Shown: positions 12,469 to 24,690 of the stretch, piece after piece
Layout: every line of letters starts with the position of its first letter
Position numbering within the stretch: the stretch's first letter is position 1
Source of the DNA: Poronia punctata
Lineage: Eukaryota; Ascomycota; Sordariomycetes; Xylariales; Xylariaceae
Direction of reading: 5' to 3'
Length of the DNA: 64,000 bases
Assembly (NCBI GenBank): GCA_022579005.1
Contig: MU401512.1
Span: 62,001 to 126,000, forward strand
The notes under the pieces: model-generated
Seen by the model: the letters and a program-made list of their open reading frames with translations, nothing else
What the model was told of the DNA's origin: nothing
Databases searched by the model: none
Translations under genes and position numbers: made by a program

Positions 12469-15340
12469 ATGTCAGCTGCAACTATGTCTTCGGCACCTGC
12501 TATTCCGCCCCGCCCTTCTAGGAGTCAGGAAAAGGATAATGCAAATGTCCCTCCAATTCCGGCTCGGCCCAAGAAGCAATTCAATCGCTCCGTCTCTCCC
12601 AATCCCGATCGTTTTGCGCCCTCGCCCTTGAACGAGAGCCCGTTCCATCCGCGGGCCAAACGGAACAGTCAGAGCTTCCTCGGAGAGGAACTTGAACGAT
12701 CTACCAGTGTCGATATGCCTGGTGTTGGCGAGGAAGGTCAAGAATACGCTGCTGCTATCGAGGGTTTAAGTTCGTCGCCCGAATCGACTCGACGAGCGTC
12801 CACCGCCTCGCCCGAGCAGACTCGCAGCGTGGGCGCCGACATCAAATTGCACGCCCCCAAGCCTACCGTACCCGCTACAAGCGCCAAGCAGCGAGTCGCC
12901 ATGGTTACCCGCACCGATTCTGACCGGGCTGCTGCTTTCGGTATTGGCCGTCCCAGTACCAATGACGACACGGGTGTGCGCAGCTTGAAGAAGAAGGCTA
13001 GTACGACCAGTCAGCTGTCCCATCATAGTGAGATGCATACCGACGACGAACATGGTATTCCCGAGATCGGTCAGAGAGTGCCTATGTTGTCATACGCCGG
13101 CGACGTGCAAGCCCCTTCGCCCGCACCACCGAGAGCTGCGAGTGTTGACAGCACCAAGAGTAACCGCCATCATACTCGTAGGACTAGCTCTCGAAACGGC
13201 TTCTACGATCTCCCCCCCGGTAGCTACGGTCTCCACGGCCATGGCGTCGAGTCCACCGATAAGTTGGAGAAGGCGTATTACGAGAAGCACCCCGACGTTT
13301 ATCAGAAGGAACACTACCATCCCCTTCACGACCGCGTCCACGACTACTCTATGAGCAGCGAGAACCTGAACAAGATCGTCCGTGATACGGCTAGCCGTGG
13401 CGTGGCATTTGGTAATGCAGACCATCAGCAAACCTATGGAGCGTTTCTAACCATGCACAACAGGTACCTCTGGATATGCCGGAACCCCTAGTGAGGAAGT
13501 CGGCTTTCAGGCCAGCGACGAGTACACGTCGCGCATATCATCTCCTCAGCCATCTACGACGGGCCAGAAAGCCGAGTCCATCCTTTCGCCGTTGAAGAAG
13601 TCATTTTCCGGACAAGAGGATGAGAAGAAGGCTGACGTCATCCATGTGGACGAAGCCGGCGAGAACAAAGCTTTCGCCAAGCCCGGGGATCTAGAGCCCT
13701 CCAAGGACAACGACAGTTATGATGATAACGGCTATCCCATTTTGGCCCCCGATGAGGTCGCCAAGGACCCCACTCCTTATGAGTTGCGCCCAGCTGTACC
13801 CCCAAACCGGCGTGGAAGTGAGGATGCTCGGAGCCGCCCGTCTAGTAGGCCCGCAAGCATTTACAGCCCTCCACCCCAAGAGCTTCATTCTACGCCTCTG
13901 CCCGATGTAGAGGAGTACGAGCCGCTGTTCCCCGACGACGATAAGGTTGACGAGAAGCCGAAGACGCAAGCCGACAGACTTAGGGAACACCGTCACCGAT
14001 TCCCGAGCCAGGATATATGGGAAGATGCCCCCAATAGTGTGTATAGCACAGCGGAGGTCTCGACGCCTGAACCGCCTGATACACGCCCGAAATCTAGAGC
14101 ACCGTCTGTCGATTTGTCGACCAGAGAGACAGAAACGCCAGCTCAAGCATTCGCTCGTAGACAGGAGGAGCTAGCAGAGAGAGAGGCACTTTCAGCTGAC
14201 AGTTTCCTGAACCCACAACAACGGCCACAGACGTGGGTCGACCGCCAGCCCCATCTCGCCAAGGAAGTTCATGGCCGCCCTAACATGGCCCATCGCTTCC
14301 CCAGTCGCGATATCTGGGAAGATGCACCTGACTCGCTCCAATTTACCACGACGGTGTCTCACCCGCAGTCGGCCGATGATGCAGCTGCCGAGGATGTGGT
14401 AAAATCATCGGCAGGTGCCAGCAAACCCCCGGTCCCTTCCCGTCCGCCTAAGAAGCAAGGGTCTGGAGATGACGGCACATCGAAACCCACAATCCCGGAC
14501 AAGCCGAAACCGCAGGTTCCCGCTCGTCCTACGAAGTCGCCGGTCGACCCCAAGGAGACGGAAGGCGGCGCCAAGCAGAAGCCTGCTGTACCTGCTCGGC
14601 CTGTAGGCGGTAAGATCGCTGCGCTTCAGGCGGGGTTCATGTCGGACCTCAACAACAGGCTGCGGCTAGGCCCACAAGCTCCCAAGAAGGAGGCGACAAC
14701 GCCGGAAGAGGCGGCTGAAGAGAAGGAGAAAGTCCCGTTGGCTGATGCTAGGAAAGGACGTGCCCGAGGACCTCAGCGAAGAGCCCCGACAAAAACGCAA
14801 ACCCCCACCGCCGCCACAGAGAAGTCGACCCCGCCACCAGTGTCTAATGGCCAATCAGTTCTGTCCTTCTCTATGACTCGCACGCTGTGGAGCATAGACG
14901 AGGAAGGTACGGTCACGGTTGATGCTTTCGGTCACAAGGAAGAGCAACCAGGATCGGCATCAGCATCGGCAGAAGTCGAAGTCCAAGCTGAGGCCGAAGA
15001 GGAAGCCGAACCAGAAGAGGCTGAAGTTGAGGGAAGTGCGACTGAGGATACGGCCGTCCAAGAAGGCGAGGCCTTGGAAACAAAGGCGGAGGCTCCTTCA
15101 GAACAGAAGGAACCAGAAGACAGGGAACCAGAAGACAAAAAAGAAGTAGAGGAGCCAGAAAGTGAAAGTGCGGAGAATAAGGTAGACGAAAACGAAAGCA
15201 GCGAAGCAGTCGAAGAGACGAAAACGCTCGCTACTAACACAGCGGGCGAGTCGATAATAGAGGAAACGGTGGAGAAGAAGAATAACGAGGGCGACGAGGT
15301 TAAAGAGGTGGTAGAGACGAAGGACGAGGTAATATCTTGA
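12469..15340 (+). CDS. AIM21: Aim21-family actin regulator (two exons)
   Basis: In yeast, Aim21 binds actin barbed ends at cortical patches together with Tda2, and is recruited through proline-rich motifs that bind SH3 proteins. Exon 1 is 12469-13411 and exon 2 is 13464-15340; the 52-nt intron has a CTAAC branch site. Product 939 residues, almost entirely disordered. The N-terminus has IPPRP and IPARP motifs followed by the family block RSVSPNPDRFAPSPLNESPF. Two copies of an HRFPS(Q/R)DIWEDAP motif, characteristic of the family, lie at about residues 489-505 and 589-605. Several VPARP/VPSRP repeats follow, likely SH3 ligands. The last 130 or so residues are very Glu-rich. The start ATG is followed by a second in-frame ATG at codon 6. 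Length and motif order fit filamentous-fungal Aim21. Confidence 0.88.
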
Positions 15341-16912
15341 GGTGCAAAGTACATGATGAGACTAAGAAGGTTTTGCTAAGGGAGAGGATGGGAGTATGAT
15401 ATATGCCTTGGTGCTTTGTTTCTGCTTTTGTGCCTCCTTGGCTTTCTTAGCTTTTTTCGGGTTATGAGCCTTGAGAGCTGCGTATGCTCTCGTCCGACTA
15501 TTATTTTTACTTGGTATTGGTATGCCGCCATTCACTCGCTCATTAGACATTTAGTTTAAAGGGGTGCGGGAAAGGCGAAGTAGCAATATGAGGTGAATAT
15601 GCTTTTCGTGGTGAAGAAAGCCGTAGTCGTTGATCAGACCTGCTCTGCGATGATTCGTTTCTGCGATTCTTTTTTCTGTTGTTTTCGCAATACCTATACT
15701 AATATGCAGGTCTTCCCTAACTTGGGTCCGGACCGGATCGGTCCAGGTAGGATAGGAGGAATCAATTCCTTCCTGGTCTCCTTTCTCTTTTACACGTCCT
15801 CGCCCCTCCCAGCCGCGGTCCGGGCGGTGAAAGTATGAATGCAAGTTTTTGCGATCAGAGAAATCCGAGGTAAGCTTGAGTGAGACACGATGATAAAGGG
15901 AAGGAAAGGTTTGTATACCTCTAGGCAGGATGAGGGAATTTGGTCGAGGGGAGGGCAGAAAAGAGAAGACGGGGGGCAATGCAAGGAGAGAAGAAGAAGA
16001 GAGGGGAAAAAAGAAGAACGATCTGTTCTGCTTACTTACTTGTTACTTGTAACTAAGTATTAGGAGATGATAGGTGAAGTAATGTAGGCCCGCAGTAGTA
16101 AGGTAAGTAGGTTAGGTTAAATAACTTTCAGCTCAACCTCTATGTCTTGCTTGTTTGTTTGGTTTTGGTCTTGGGGATTGGGTAGGTGAGATAAGACAGA
16201 CTCGTGTGATATATATAGATAGATATATGTACCTAGGTTGGTGTACTATAATTTCACATTTAGGAAGCTCATTATACGGGAAACCGATGCTGGACAGGAG
16301 TGGTTGATAAAAGGTTAGAACTTCGATAATGTAGTAGCCTAGGTTAGTTCGTTTTGCTTTCATATTTCATTGATCTATGTATGTATTCGAGCTCATACTA
16401 GCCGAGAGTCTGTACTCTCTCTCTCTCTTTCTCTCTCCCTCTCCTGTCTTGTTAAACAGGGACTTCCAAGCTTTTTTAAAGAGACAGTGCTTGGGCTATT
16501 CTATCCAGCCTCCAGGCTTCCTCTCTCTCTATTTAGGTACCCACTGGAGTGTATGTGTATGTAGGTACTGATGCTTCTTTCTTATGGCTCGTATTTCTTC
16601 TTTCTTCTTTCTTCTATACCGGCTATTTTTGTGAGCCCGGCTTTGTGACGGTAGCTTTTATCTGCTTGCTATCCTAGACTGGCTGTTTTTCATCCGTCGG
16701 ACGCCCGGGGCGTATGTTTAGATATGCTGGGTGGTATATTCGGCTTATTGGTCTTTAGCCGGGCGGCAGAGCGGAGCAAGGCCGGGGATGGACGAGGTTC
16801 CATGGCGCTTTTGGTGAATAAACCCACTCGCTGCCTTTGCTCAACTTTGGCTTTTTGGGGGATAAACGCAAGTAGGTATGTGAAGTATCTTTTGTCTAAT
16901 TTTATTAGGCTT
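15341..16912. other. Convergent spacer between AIM21 and MCM10
   Basis: About 1.6 kb of 3' flanks from both sides. It contains CT-rich simple sequence at 16414-16443 and many short TAGGTA-type words. Frames of up to 142 codons (15551-15979, minus) show no motif. No gene supported. Confidence 0.55.
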
Positions 16913-19544
16913 TCATTTGAGAATGACCAGTTCGTCGTCGTCGTCGTCGTCATCATCGTCCAAGAGCACCATGCGCCGTCTTGGGGAACGGCGCCCGTCG
17001 CCCCCACCTCCTACTAGCTCGCCGCCCAAGCTCTCCCGTCCGGCTTCGCGGATCCCCTTTTCTGTAACGAAGCGCGTCTTTTTGCGGGCCGGCGACTTTG
17101 TCCGCTCTTTAGGATCCTCGCCTAGTGACGACTTGCTTCCACCACTCCCATGTTGATCTTGGCGCAATTTCTCGCCATCTTTCATACGGGCCAATTTGTC
17201 CTTCAGACCACCACCCCAACCCAAGGCGGCCTTTCCTAAAGAAGGGTTGTGGGTCGTGGAGCCAACTAAGCTGGAGCTCCGGCTAGAGAGAGCACTCTCG
17301 ACACGTTTCCGTTTGACCGGGCTTAAATGGACTTTGTTATTCCTATCCGCAACGAGGCCTAGACTTTTCGCGTCGACTCGGGGCCTCGTCTCGTCTTCTA
17401 GGGCAGAAGACTGAGCGGTTGTCGATGCTGAGCTGGATCCGAAAGGATTGGAGCTTCCGCTCTTCGATCGTTGGCCATTCAGCATATACTCCTTTCCGGC
17501 ACCGCTCCCCAGCTCGCCCAGTTTCTTCATGAGGTTGCGTTCCTTTTCCTCGGTTGCAAGGCGTCGGCGGAGCGCCTCGCTGCGTTCGATGGTACTGGAG
17601 GTGCGACCGTAGCCGCCCCCTAAGATTTCATTGTCTAGCAAACTGGCGGCCGTGGCCTTGTGCACAACCCAGGTGCTTTGTGTCTCCCGGTCAAAAGTGC
17701 CTCGCTTCTTCTTGTCCGGGTCGTTGGGATTCCCCCACCGTTGGCGTTGCGAGTTGCCTCGTCGTGGGCCGGGTCCTGTATTATGCGCGTTCACGTCCTG
17801 TCTTTGGAGTTGCTTCCTTGACCTGTTCAGGTTCATGTGAAACTCGCAGAATTCGGTGCGCTTCGCATTCACCCAGCTGTTGCATAATGCGCCGTCTTTC
17901 TTTATGCTCTTGCAAAAGCCCAGGTCTCGTGCGGTGCCAACTTCCAGGATCGTATCATGTCCGCTGTTGATCACGAGGCTGAACCTGCCCGTGTCTGTTC
18001 TGTTGGGAGGCGGTGGCATGATGGTGGGATTGAGAATGGCGAGGAGCGTACCGGGTGTCAATTTCCAGTATCGCTCGAACCCACTGTTGAAGAGGTACAG
18101 CTCGAGTTCCCACTTTAGGTCTACTAGCCTGAGGACCATATACTTTCCTCTCGCAGGGTCTACTTCCGACTTCTCCTTGATATTACTACCGCCCGTATTC
18201 TGATGGGCTCTGGGATCGGACTTGGACGCTATTATCGCGAACACCACTATATCCTGCTCTATGTCGGGTAGCTCATAGTCCGGGGCCTTGACGTGTTTTA
18301 GAAGATCCGGTATGACGAGCGTCTTCTTGCCAGCAAGATTGCGCGTCAGCGTCAAGTGTGGAATGATTCGCTTAGAAAGATGGAGGCCGGAGTAGGGTTC
18401 AAATCCTGATGCCTCTTCCTCGGATACCTCGGATGGGGGTATTGTTGATCTGCCTTTATCTTCGTCCTTTTCTGTTGTTTCATTTTCTTCTATTAGGTCG
18501 TGGCCGTTTCTGCGCCGGTCCTCGTTCTGCGCTTCTTCTTTTAAGCTGGGCATCGTATTGCTTCTCCTTAGTCCCCGGCCAGCCATAACGTCCTCTCTGC
18601 TAAAGTTTTCTTCTTCTACTGGTGCTTCGGGTATCTCTGTTGCGTTACGTTTCAGCTCTTCCATTTCTTGCTTTCCCAATTGGAACGTCTTGCTTCTGAG
18701 CTGATTTATTTTCTCTTGCCGACATTGTCGACTCGTTTCGTCCGCTCGGGCTGCGGCCAGCCTCTCGCTGAATGACTTTGGCCGTTCCTGACTCTTCTCT
18801 TGATTTGCTGCACCTGGCGCCGGTGTGTTGGTCCTGCGAAGATATCCACCGGCTTGGCTATTTCCCGTGTCGAACGGTCTTTTTGCATCTGGGACACGCT
18901 TGAGAGAGACATCTTTTGCCCGGAGCCCCTTGTCTATCCCTAGCCTCACCCTGCTTGGCGACAACGACTCTTGGGGAACTTGCACCTTTCGCACCGGGGA
19001 AGCGGGAATTTGAATGTCGGGTTGTGACTGCGGTCGGCTTGGCGCAGCCGTCTCGGCCGTCGTCGTCGTACGCGCCTGGACTCGACTGACCGGTCTTACA
19101 TTTGTTTCGGGCCTTAATTCAGGCTTTGTCGTATGCGTTTCGGATGTCTGGGCCTTCTTTGCCCTTGCTGATTGTAGCTTTTTTAGTTTGAGCTTCGCCT
19201 GGAGTGCGGCCAATTTTAGCTGTAACATCTCTTCGTCTTCGTCTTCGTCCTCGTCCTCGTCGTCTCCTATATCCAGGTCTATGTCTTCATCTTCAGGCTC
19301 TGATTTTCGCGCAGGATATGAGCCTGTGCGGGTGGATGCTCGCTTGGACGGGGACGGAGAGGGCGAAGTTCGTTCGGCAAGACGTCGAAGGCGCTCCCGG
19401 CCGCCCGGTGTGCTCAAGAGCGCTTCATGAGGCGAGCGCGGCGGCCATTGTTGCTCAGGTTCCGCACCTGGCCCTGTCAAACTACAAGTCAGCTATAACC
19501 AAGCAAATGCGCCGGCGGGACAGTGACGACCTACTAGGTGGCAT
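16913..19544 (-). CDS. MCM10: DNA replication factor Mcm10 (two exons, 10-nt first exon)
   Basis: Mcm10 binds the CMG helicase, DNA polymerase alpha and ssDNA, and is needed for origin activation. The main exon is 16913-19473. It lacks a sensible ATG start: the frame opens at TTG just beyond an acceptor (TTTGACAG). A 10-nt first exon at 19535-19544 (ATG CCA CCT A), joined over a 61-nt intron with GTAGGT donor and CTGAC branch, restores the frame and yields 856 residues starting MPPRPGAEPEQQWPPRSPHE. Visible parts: acidic DEDEDE tract near residue 75, coiled coil at about 83-108, OB-fold from about residue 358 (FEPYSGLHLSKR onward), and the CCCH zinc-finger region at about 519-545 (CKSIKKDGALCNSW ... 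CEFH). The tail is basic with a terminal run of Asp. Divergently arranged with RNase H2B. Confidence 0.93.
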
Positions 19545-20417
19545 CGTGGTTTGCAGTACGCGCACACCGCCTATGTGTTGTTCCTAACTACGTCCACAAT
19601 CCAGCATGTTCGGCTTGGGTATCTAGGTGAGGCAATCGTAACATGGGCCTTTGGATTTTTCGTTCAGCTCGGGGCTAGCACGCTGCTATAATGCCTATCA
19701 AAGGCAAGTTGGGTGTTGGGTATTGCAAATCGGGACGAGTAGATAGACTTCAAAGCCGGATACTTTTGCCCAATATAGGAATCCAGTAGATTGTCTAGGT
19801 CTACCAAAAATCTTCAGCTGTATCTGTAGAATGCCTAGTCTGCTATTGGGTACCTTGGACTGGAATGAAGGCAGGGGGGACAAGGTATTACATGTAAGTA
19901 AGAGGTCGATGGCATGTCATGCGCAGCATACTTTACCTTCCTGGTACTGTACTCGTAGGGTTAGACGTGGTCGAATCAATGCAGGTGACAGATCCATGGG
20001 TTTAATTGGTTCTCTGTGGGGAAGTGACGCGGGTTCTTGGCTAAATTAGATCTATTGACGCGACTTATAGTATTTTCCAACACGCGACGCGTTAAAACCA
20101 CTTAAGGTTAACCCATTAATTACAGTACCTACTTCTCGTACAGTCAGGTACGCATAGTCCCCGTAGGTACCTTGATTGATTAGTACTCGTAATACGGACA
20201 TTGATATCAGAAACTTGGATATAGACTATCCAGATGTGCATGTGTTAATACAAGATTACAGAAACTACTCAAAAGAGAGAAAGGCGAAACTTTTGAATTA
20301 GATGTTGGATTGTCTTCCACATATTACTTGAACGTAAAACAAGCCTCGCCGACAAAGTTTATGTTGTGCAGATAACCCGGTTCACCTGGCGACTCTTGGG
20401 CTCAAGGACTAGAAGAT
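19545..20417. promoter_or_regulatory. Shared MCM10 / RNase H2B promoter with MCB-like sites
   Basis: This 873-bp divergent spacer holds a perfect ACGCGT (20087-20092) overlapping ACGCGA (20082-20087), a further ACGCGA at 20058-20063 and an ACGCGG near 20027. ACGCGT is the core of the MluI cell-cycle box bound by MBF (Swi6 with an APSES partner) at G1/S genes in yeasts. Both flanking genes act in S phase, which fits, but binding is inferred. Octamers TACTCGTA occur at 19950-19957 and 20184-20191. Confidence 0.45.
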
Positions 20418-21830
20418 ATGGCGCGGACAAGATCAAGCAAAGGCAACGATAAAGCCGCCAGCAAAGACACTACGACTGGGACAACTTCAACTGGCAAATA
20501 TACACTCTCACCCCCTTCGAACAACCCCCCGAAGATCTTCATCCTCCCCACGAAAGCAACCAAGGAGGCCCGCATCGTATCACTGTTGCATCCCCGGTAC
20601 GAAAAACCCACGCGATACCTCGTATGTCCCGAGACCGGCTTCTACGAGTTCACACGGATTGCTGCCCCCAAAGCGACGCCTCGCAGCTGGCTAGTACAGA
20701 CGAGAGATGGCGACGAGGACGATAACGCGGCGCCAAAAGCTGCTGATGGGGATGCGAGTTTCGGCGCCTATGTAACGAATGGAGCTGAGCTCTTCGTCGC
20801 AACGCCGCTTGACCCTTTATTTCTAATTCTTCCCGCCCTCATCGACGCGCCAAACAAATCAGAAAACAGCAGGTACATATCCAGCGATGATCACTTCGAC
20901 CGCATACAAGAGCAATCGCCCCATTTGTGGGAAATATTACGTTGGGGTGAGGGGCGGGTTCGCAATCTTCTCGAAGCCCGACTAGGTGCTGTTTGCGATA
21001 CCGTGGAGGCGGGCGACGAGCGCATGTATCGTTTCAGTGACGATAAGCTTGCCGCCGAGATCGTGGGCAAGGCGAAGCGGATGAGCAGTCGGCCATTACC
21101 GCTCAGCATGGAAGAGAAGTTCGTCACCAAACCCCTTGAAGCTCCTTTATTAGGGGTGAAGAGGGAACCCATAACCACTACTACACCACCAGTCAATACG
21201 ACGTCAGACTCGCAAGATGATAATCAGTCGATGAGCGGGACCTCGACGCCCAAGGTCGACACAAGTGAGAGTCAATCCTCGATTTCAACGATAGAGAGTA
21301 GCACGAGCACCGTATCGGATGCTTCAACGGCCGCAACTTCGGTAGCACCCGGCACACCGGAAGTGGCGATGGTAACAGATGAAGAAGAAGAAGAAAAGAC
21401 AAAAACTCAATCGACAGGCGAAGCCCAGCTTCTTCCCGCCATAATTGCATCCGACGATGTGATTGCGCTCCAGCGGATGCGTACGGCGTTTGAGTTCTTG
21501 TGTTCGGCATACATGCCGCGGTCACTGGCCATCATGCTCCGTGCTCATCTCACAACCCAGCCGGGCCTCGATTTTGCGCCACTTGACACCTACTTGTCTG
21601 AGCTGAATCGCCTGAAGCAGGAGGCGGCCGCGTCTAGATCGGCGGGTGACTACGGCCGCAAGAGGGTCCTAGATGAAGAGGAAATTGCCGAGCGTGCCGA
21701 AAAGAAGCGCAAGAAGGACGAAGAGGACAAGCGGAAGAAGGCCGGCGAGTCGCGCGGTGTGAAGAATCTCAAGAAAGTCAACACTGCTGGGATGAAGAAA
21801 ATGAGTGACTTTTTCAAGAAGAAAGGTTGA
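20418..21830 (+). CDS. Ribonuclease H2 subunit B (single exon)
   Basis: A non-catalytic subunit of the heterotrimeric RNase H2, which removes ribonucleotides embedded in DNA and RNA:DNA hybrids. The 470-residue uninterrupted frame contains the Ydr279/RNASEH2B pattern: an N-terminal barrel region with KIFILPTKATKEARIVSLLHP and YLVCPETGFYEFTR, then a helical part with SSDDHFDRIQEQSPHLWEIL and DTVEAGDERMYRFSDDKLA. A Ser/Thr-rich disordered insert follows at about residues 255-330. The extreme C-terminus, MKKMSDFF followed by Lys, looks like the PCNA-interacting (PIP-like) motif at the end of human RNASEH2B. It is divergent from MCM10 and convergent with DUO1. The call rests on family sequence memory. 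Confidence 0.92.
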   Translation: MARTRSSKGNDKAASKDTTTGTTSTGKYTLSPPSNNPPKIFILPTKATKEARIVSLLHPRYEKPTRYLVCPETGFYEFTRIAAPKATPRSWLVQTRDGDEDDNAAPKAADGDASFGAYVTNGAELFVATPLDPLFLILPALIDAPNKSENSRYISSDDHFDRIQEQSPHLWEILRWGEGRVRNLLEARLGAVCDTVEAGDERMYRFSDDKLAAEIVGKAKRMSSRPLPLSMEEKFVTKPLEAPLLGVKREPITTTTPPVNTTSDSQDDNQSMSGTSTPKVDTSESQSSISTIESSTSTVSDASTAATSVAPGTPEVAMVTDEEEEEKTKTQSTGEAQLLPAIIASDDVIALQRMRTAFEFLCSAYMPRSLAIMLRAHLTTQPGLDFAPLDTYLSELNRLKQEAAASRSAGDYGRKRVLDEEEIAERAEKKRKKDEEDKRKKAGESRGVKNLKKVNTAGMKKMSDFFKKKG

Positions 21831-22093
21831 TTGTGTGTCTGTACGGGTATATCGGTTAGGTTTAAACACGTGTGGATTATTCGGCTTTTGGGTCATCGAA
21901 ACAGATGTCATCTCTGGGGTATCATTCAGGCTTGTTTTTCATGTATGGGTAACTGGGCCGCGTCTGTACGTCGCTACTGGGTGGACCATGAGAGTATGTG
22001 TCCTTAATATGTACAGTACTCAAATAGACAGGCCGTGGTTTCGGTCCTGGAGTGTAGCCGTTAAAACAACCACACAATTCGCCTTGGTTTCCT

Positions 22094-22931
22094 TCATGTT
22101 CCTCGTGCCCCTCTTGACCCCGCCCTCAAGAATGCCCTTCCAATTTTCGAAGTGCCCCTAGCACTCGCCGAACTTGAGGACGTCGTGTTTGAGGCCGGGC
22201 CTGCGCTCGTTGACGAAGTTCCCCTCGCAGTCCCGATGCCTCGGCTGCGGACCCCAGGTCTCGCGGTTCCCCTGGCGCCCCGAGTACTTATCCGACCACG
22301 CCCCGTACCAGCAGCACTAGAAGTCGTCGGAGCAGTCTCGCGCTGACGTTGCTGTTCCTCCGCCCGACGCCGAGCTTCCTCAAAACGTCTCTTTTCCTCG
22401 GCTGCTCGGTGTTCAGCCGCAGCAGCTTTGGCGGCAGCTTCACGTTCCAACTCTACCACGTCGTGCGTTGCTCCTTTCCACGACGGGTTCAATAACAAAC
22501 GCTGGTTGTGCTCGGTTTGAGAGAGAATACGCGTCCATGTGTTAAGGAGTGAAGAGGATGTGTTGACCGTAGTAGAAACGGTCTGTATCAAATAGGTTCG
22601 CTGAGTCAGCCAAGAGAGTCACATACAAGTGACGATGGTTGTATCCGGGCTCTAGGTTTAGTTACAAAGAAAAGAAAAATCGACTTACCTGCATATTCCC
22701 CTGAGCTCTCTCGAGGGTACCAACCACGCCTTCGATCAGCTCGTTAATCTGCCGCACACCATGGAGTTCCTGCCGCAAGGTCGCTTCACGTGCGTCCTCG
22801 GGATCTTCATACCGGGCCGGCTGGTTAGACGGGGTCTTGGGTCTGTCGAGCTCCCGCTCCTTAGGTGCTTTGCCCGCGGAAGGAGAGGCGAACAGGTCTT
22901 CATGATCTGACTCTTCCGAGTAGTCCGCCAT
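22094..22931 (-). CDS. DUO1: DASH/Dam1 complex subunit Duo1 (two exons)
   Basis: Duo1 is a subunit of the fungal-specific DASH ring that couples kinetochores to microtubule ends. Exon 1 is 22689-22931 and exon 2 is 22094-22582. The 106-nt intron (GTAAGT donor, GATACAG acceptor) is in phase 0. Product 243 residues. The conserved core at about residues 50-120 carries LRQELHGVRQINELIEGVVGT, ending NMQ at the exon junction, and continues TVSTTVNTSSSLLNTWTRIL and NPSWKGATHDV. A charged Ala/Glu/Arg helix at about 120-150 follows, then a basic Arg-Gly-rich disordered tail that could contact the microtubule. Length fits filamentous-fungal Duo1. The start ATG lies in MADYSEESDHEDLF. Confidence 0.92.
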
Positions 22932-24690
22932 GTCGTCCGAAATCTTTCAAGAGTCGAGAGGCCCGTGATGAAGAAACGACGGAAATAACCAATTCGCGCA
23001 CTTGTCACTTGCTTCATGAACAGTGGTACAGCGGCATCTAGTGGGGATTGACGTTCTAACGCCAAGAGGGGCAGCAACGCTGCACGAAGGGTTTAGTCTA
23101 GAATGCTTGATGCCTCGAGCCAGACCCGTATCGGCTCTTCTAATGACGTAACAAATTATAGAACCCCTACTGTGTATGTTTACTACCGGGGGGAATGGCG
23201 TTGCAACCGCCGTTAAGAAATACCGTAGTCGGAATTCGTTGTTGACAAGTCACTTGGTATCTATTTGATACACCATACCCGACAGTTGAGTGTTTGAATC
23301 TCGTGCGGGGATGATCAAAAACTAGCGCCACATGGACCAATTAGAACCCTGTAATCATTAAAAATCAACCATTTGGTAGAAGGCTATTCCTACTCTGGAA
23401 TAGAAGTGGGCCTTTGACGCGTACAATGGATGCAAAGCGCGTCTGGTGGGTTGGAATGCGCGTAAAGCAACAATGTTCGCGACACCTACAATGGCTCACC
23501 CAGCCCCCTACAGTTGGATGTTGTAGGTTGGGAGATTGATAAATTGATTTTACCAGCATCACACTTTCCATCGTCTTTATACTTTTCTCGTCCCATACAC
23601 AGTACGTATGTACCTATTTAAATTATTTTGATATGATAGCATATGATATGACAGTATCAAGGTATTGCTGGATTTAAGGTTTTGTTATACTTTATCCTGC
23701 TTCAATTGTTTATTTACTTCTTGTCCCAAGTAAACAAGAGACGTTATGCGCGAGCAAATGGCACCAATGGTAAAGGGTCATAGGATGGCCCTTCTGCGTT
23801 TACATGTAAAGGAGTAGTAGAAGCTTCCTGTAGGTGGAGGGCTTAACTATCCACAGTTTAGCGAAGCCCCTACTGTATGGAGGTACCTAACAGGATTGGG
23901 GGATACTGCCAGGGACTGCCTGGTTCTTTTAGAGGTTACTGGGCCCACCACTACCGGACCCCATGCCTTGCAGCCCCCAGTCCTGGGTCCATGCCGGAAG
24001 GAGAGAGCCAGAGAGCATGTGCATGAGCTGTCAATGACTTGGCTGGGCCCCAGCCACTTCACTTTACCCAGTTTCCTAGTCTACTCATTTCCCTTGAAGT
24101 CCCCCATTTCACGCATACCTATTGTTTCCGTCCATTATCGCAAAGTTTTGATATCTTCTCCCAGACATCATCATCTCCATCAACATCATCACCCAACCCA
24201 CCATCACTTGCTTATTGATCAGTCGCTATCACTTTGCTCAATTCTGTCTTGGTCTTGTTCCCTTTCAATATTATATACTTGATAGAATACGTATCAAGTG
24301 ACCCCATAATCCAAGTCCAATTTTGCTCGCAAAGACCTCTCAGAAAGGCCATCAAAACACTCGTCGCCAGATTATAGACTATCTTTTTTAACGTATGATA
24401 ATTCGTGTCTCGACTCCTCACCCCTTTTCCACTCGGGCCCAAGAGAGCGGCTTTGGCAATCAACTGGAGAGTAAACAATAAACAAATAGTCAGCAACGTC
24501 AACAAGCTTAATCAGCGAGAAAAAGCGTTTTGGCTGTCGGCTATAGGCCCTAACCCATTTAATTCTTGGTCCTACAAAGATCAAGGTGTTTTGTTTGGGG
24601 AAGAGTTCTGTATTAAGCAAAGGAGAGAGAAAGGACAAGATTGTGAACCGAGTCGGATCCCCTAGGTCCCCAAAATCACACCAGCCCGCA
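22932..24690. other. Divergent spacer upstream of DUO1 and the 24.7-kb gene
   Basis: About 1.76 kb. The part near 23580-23720 is A/T-rich, while 24080-24280 is CT- and CATC-rich, typical of a leader. One ACGCGT sits at 23417-23422, about 490 bp from the DUO1 start. No convincing gene. An in-frame ATG at 24586 extends the next gene by 35 codons, but those residues look unlike the rest and I treat them as leader. Confidence 0.5.

Noticed and set aside
18390..18410. tRNA B-box-like GGTTCAAATCC
   Set aside because: It lies inside the MCM10 coding exon and there is no matching A box or acceptor stem around it.
24586..24690. 35-codon N-terminal extension of the CDK-site-rich protein
   Set aside because: In frame, but its residues differ in composition from the rest and the next ATG has a better natural-start look; kept as leader.
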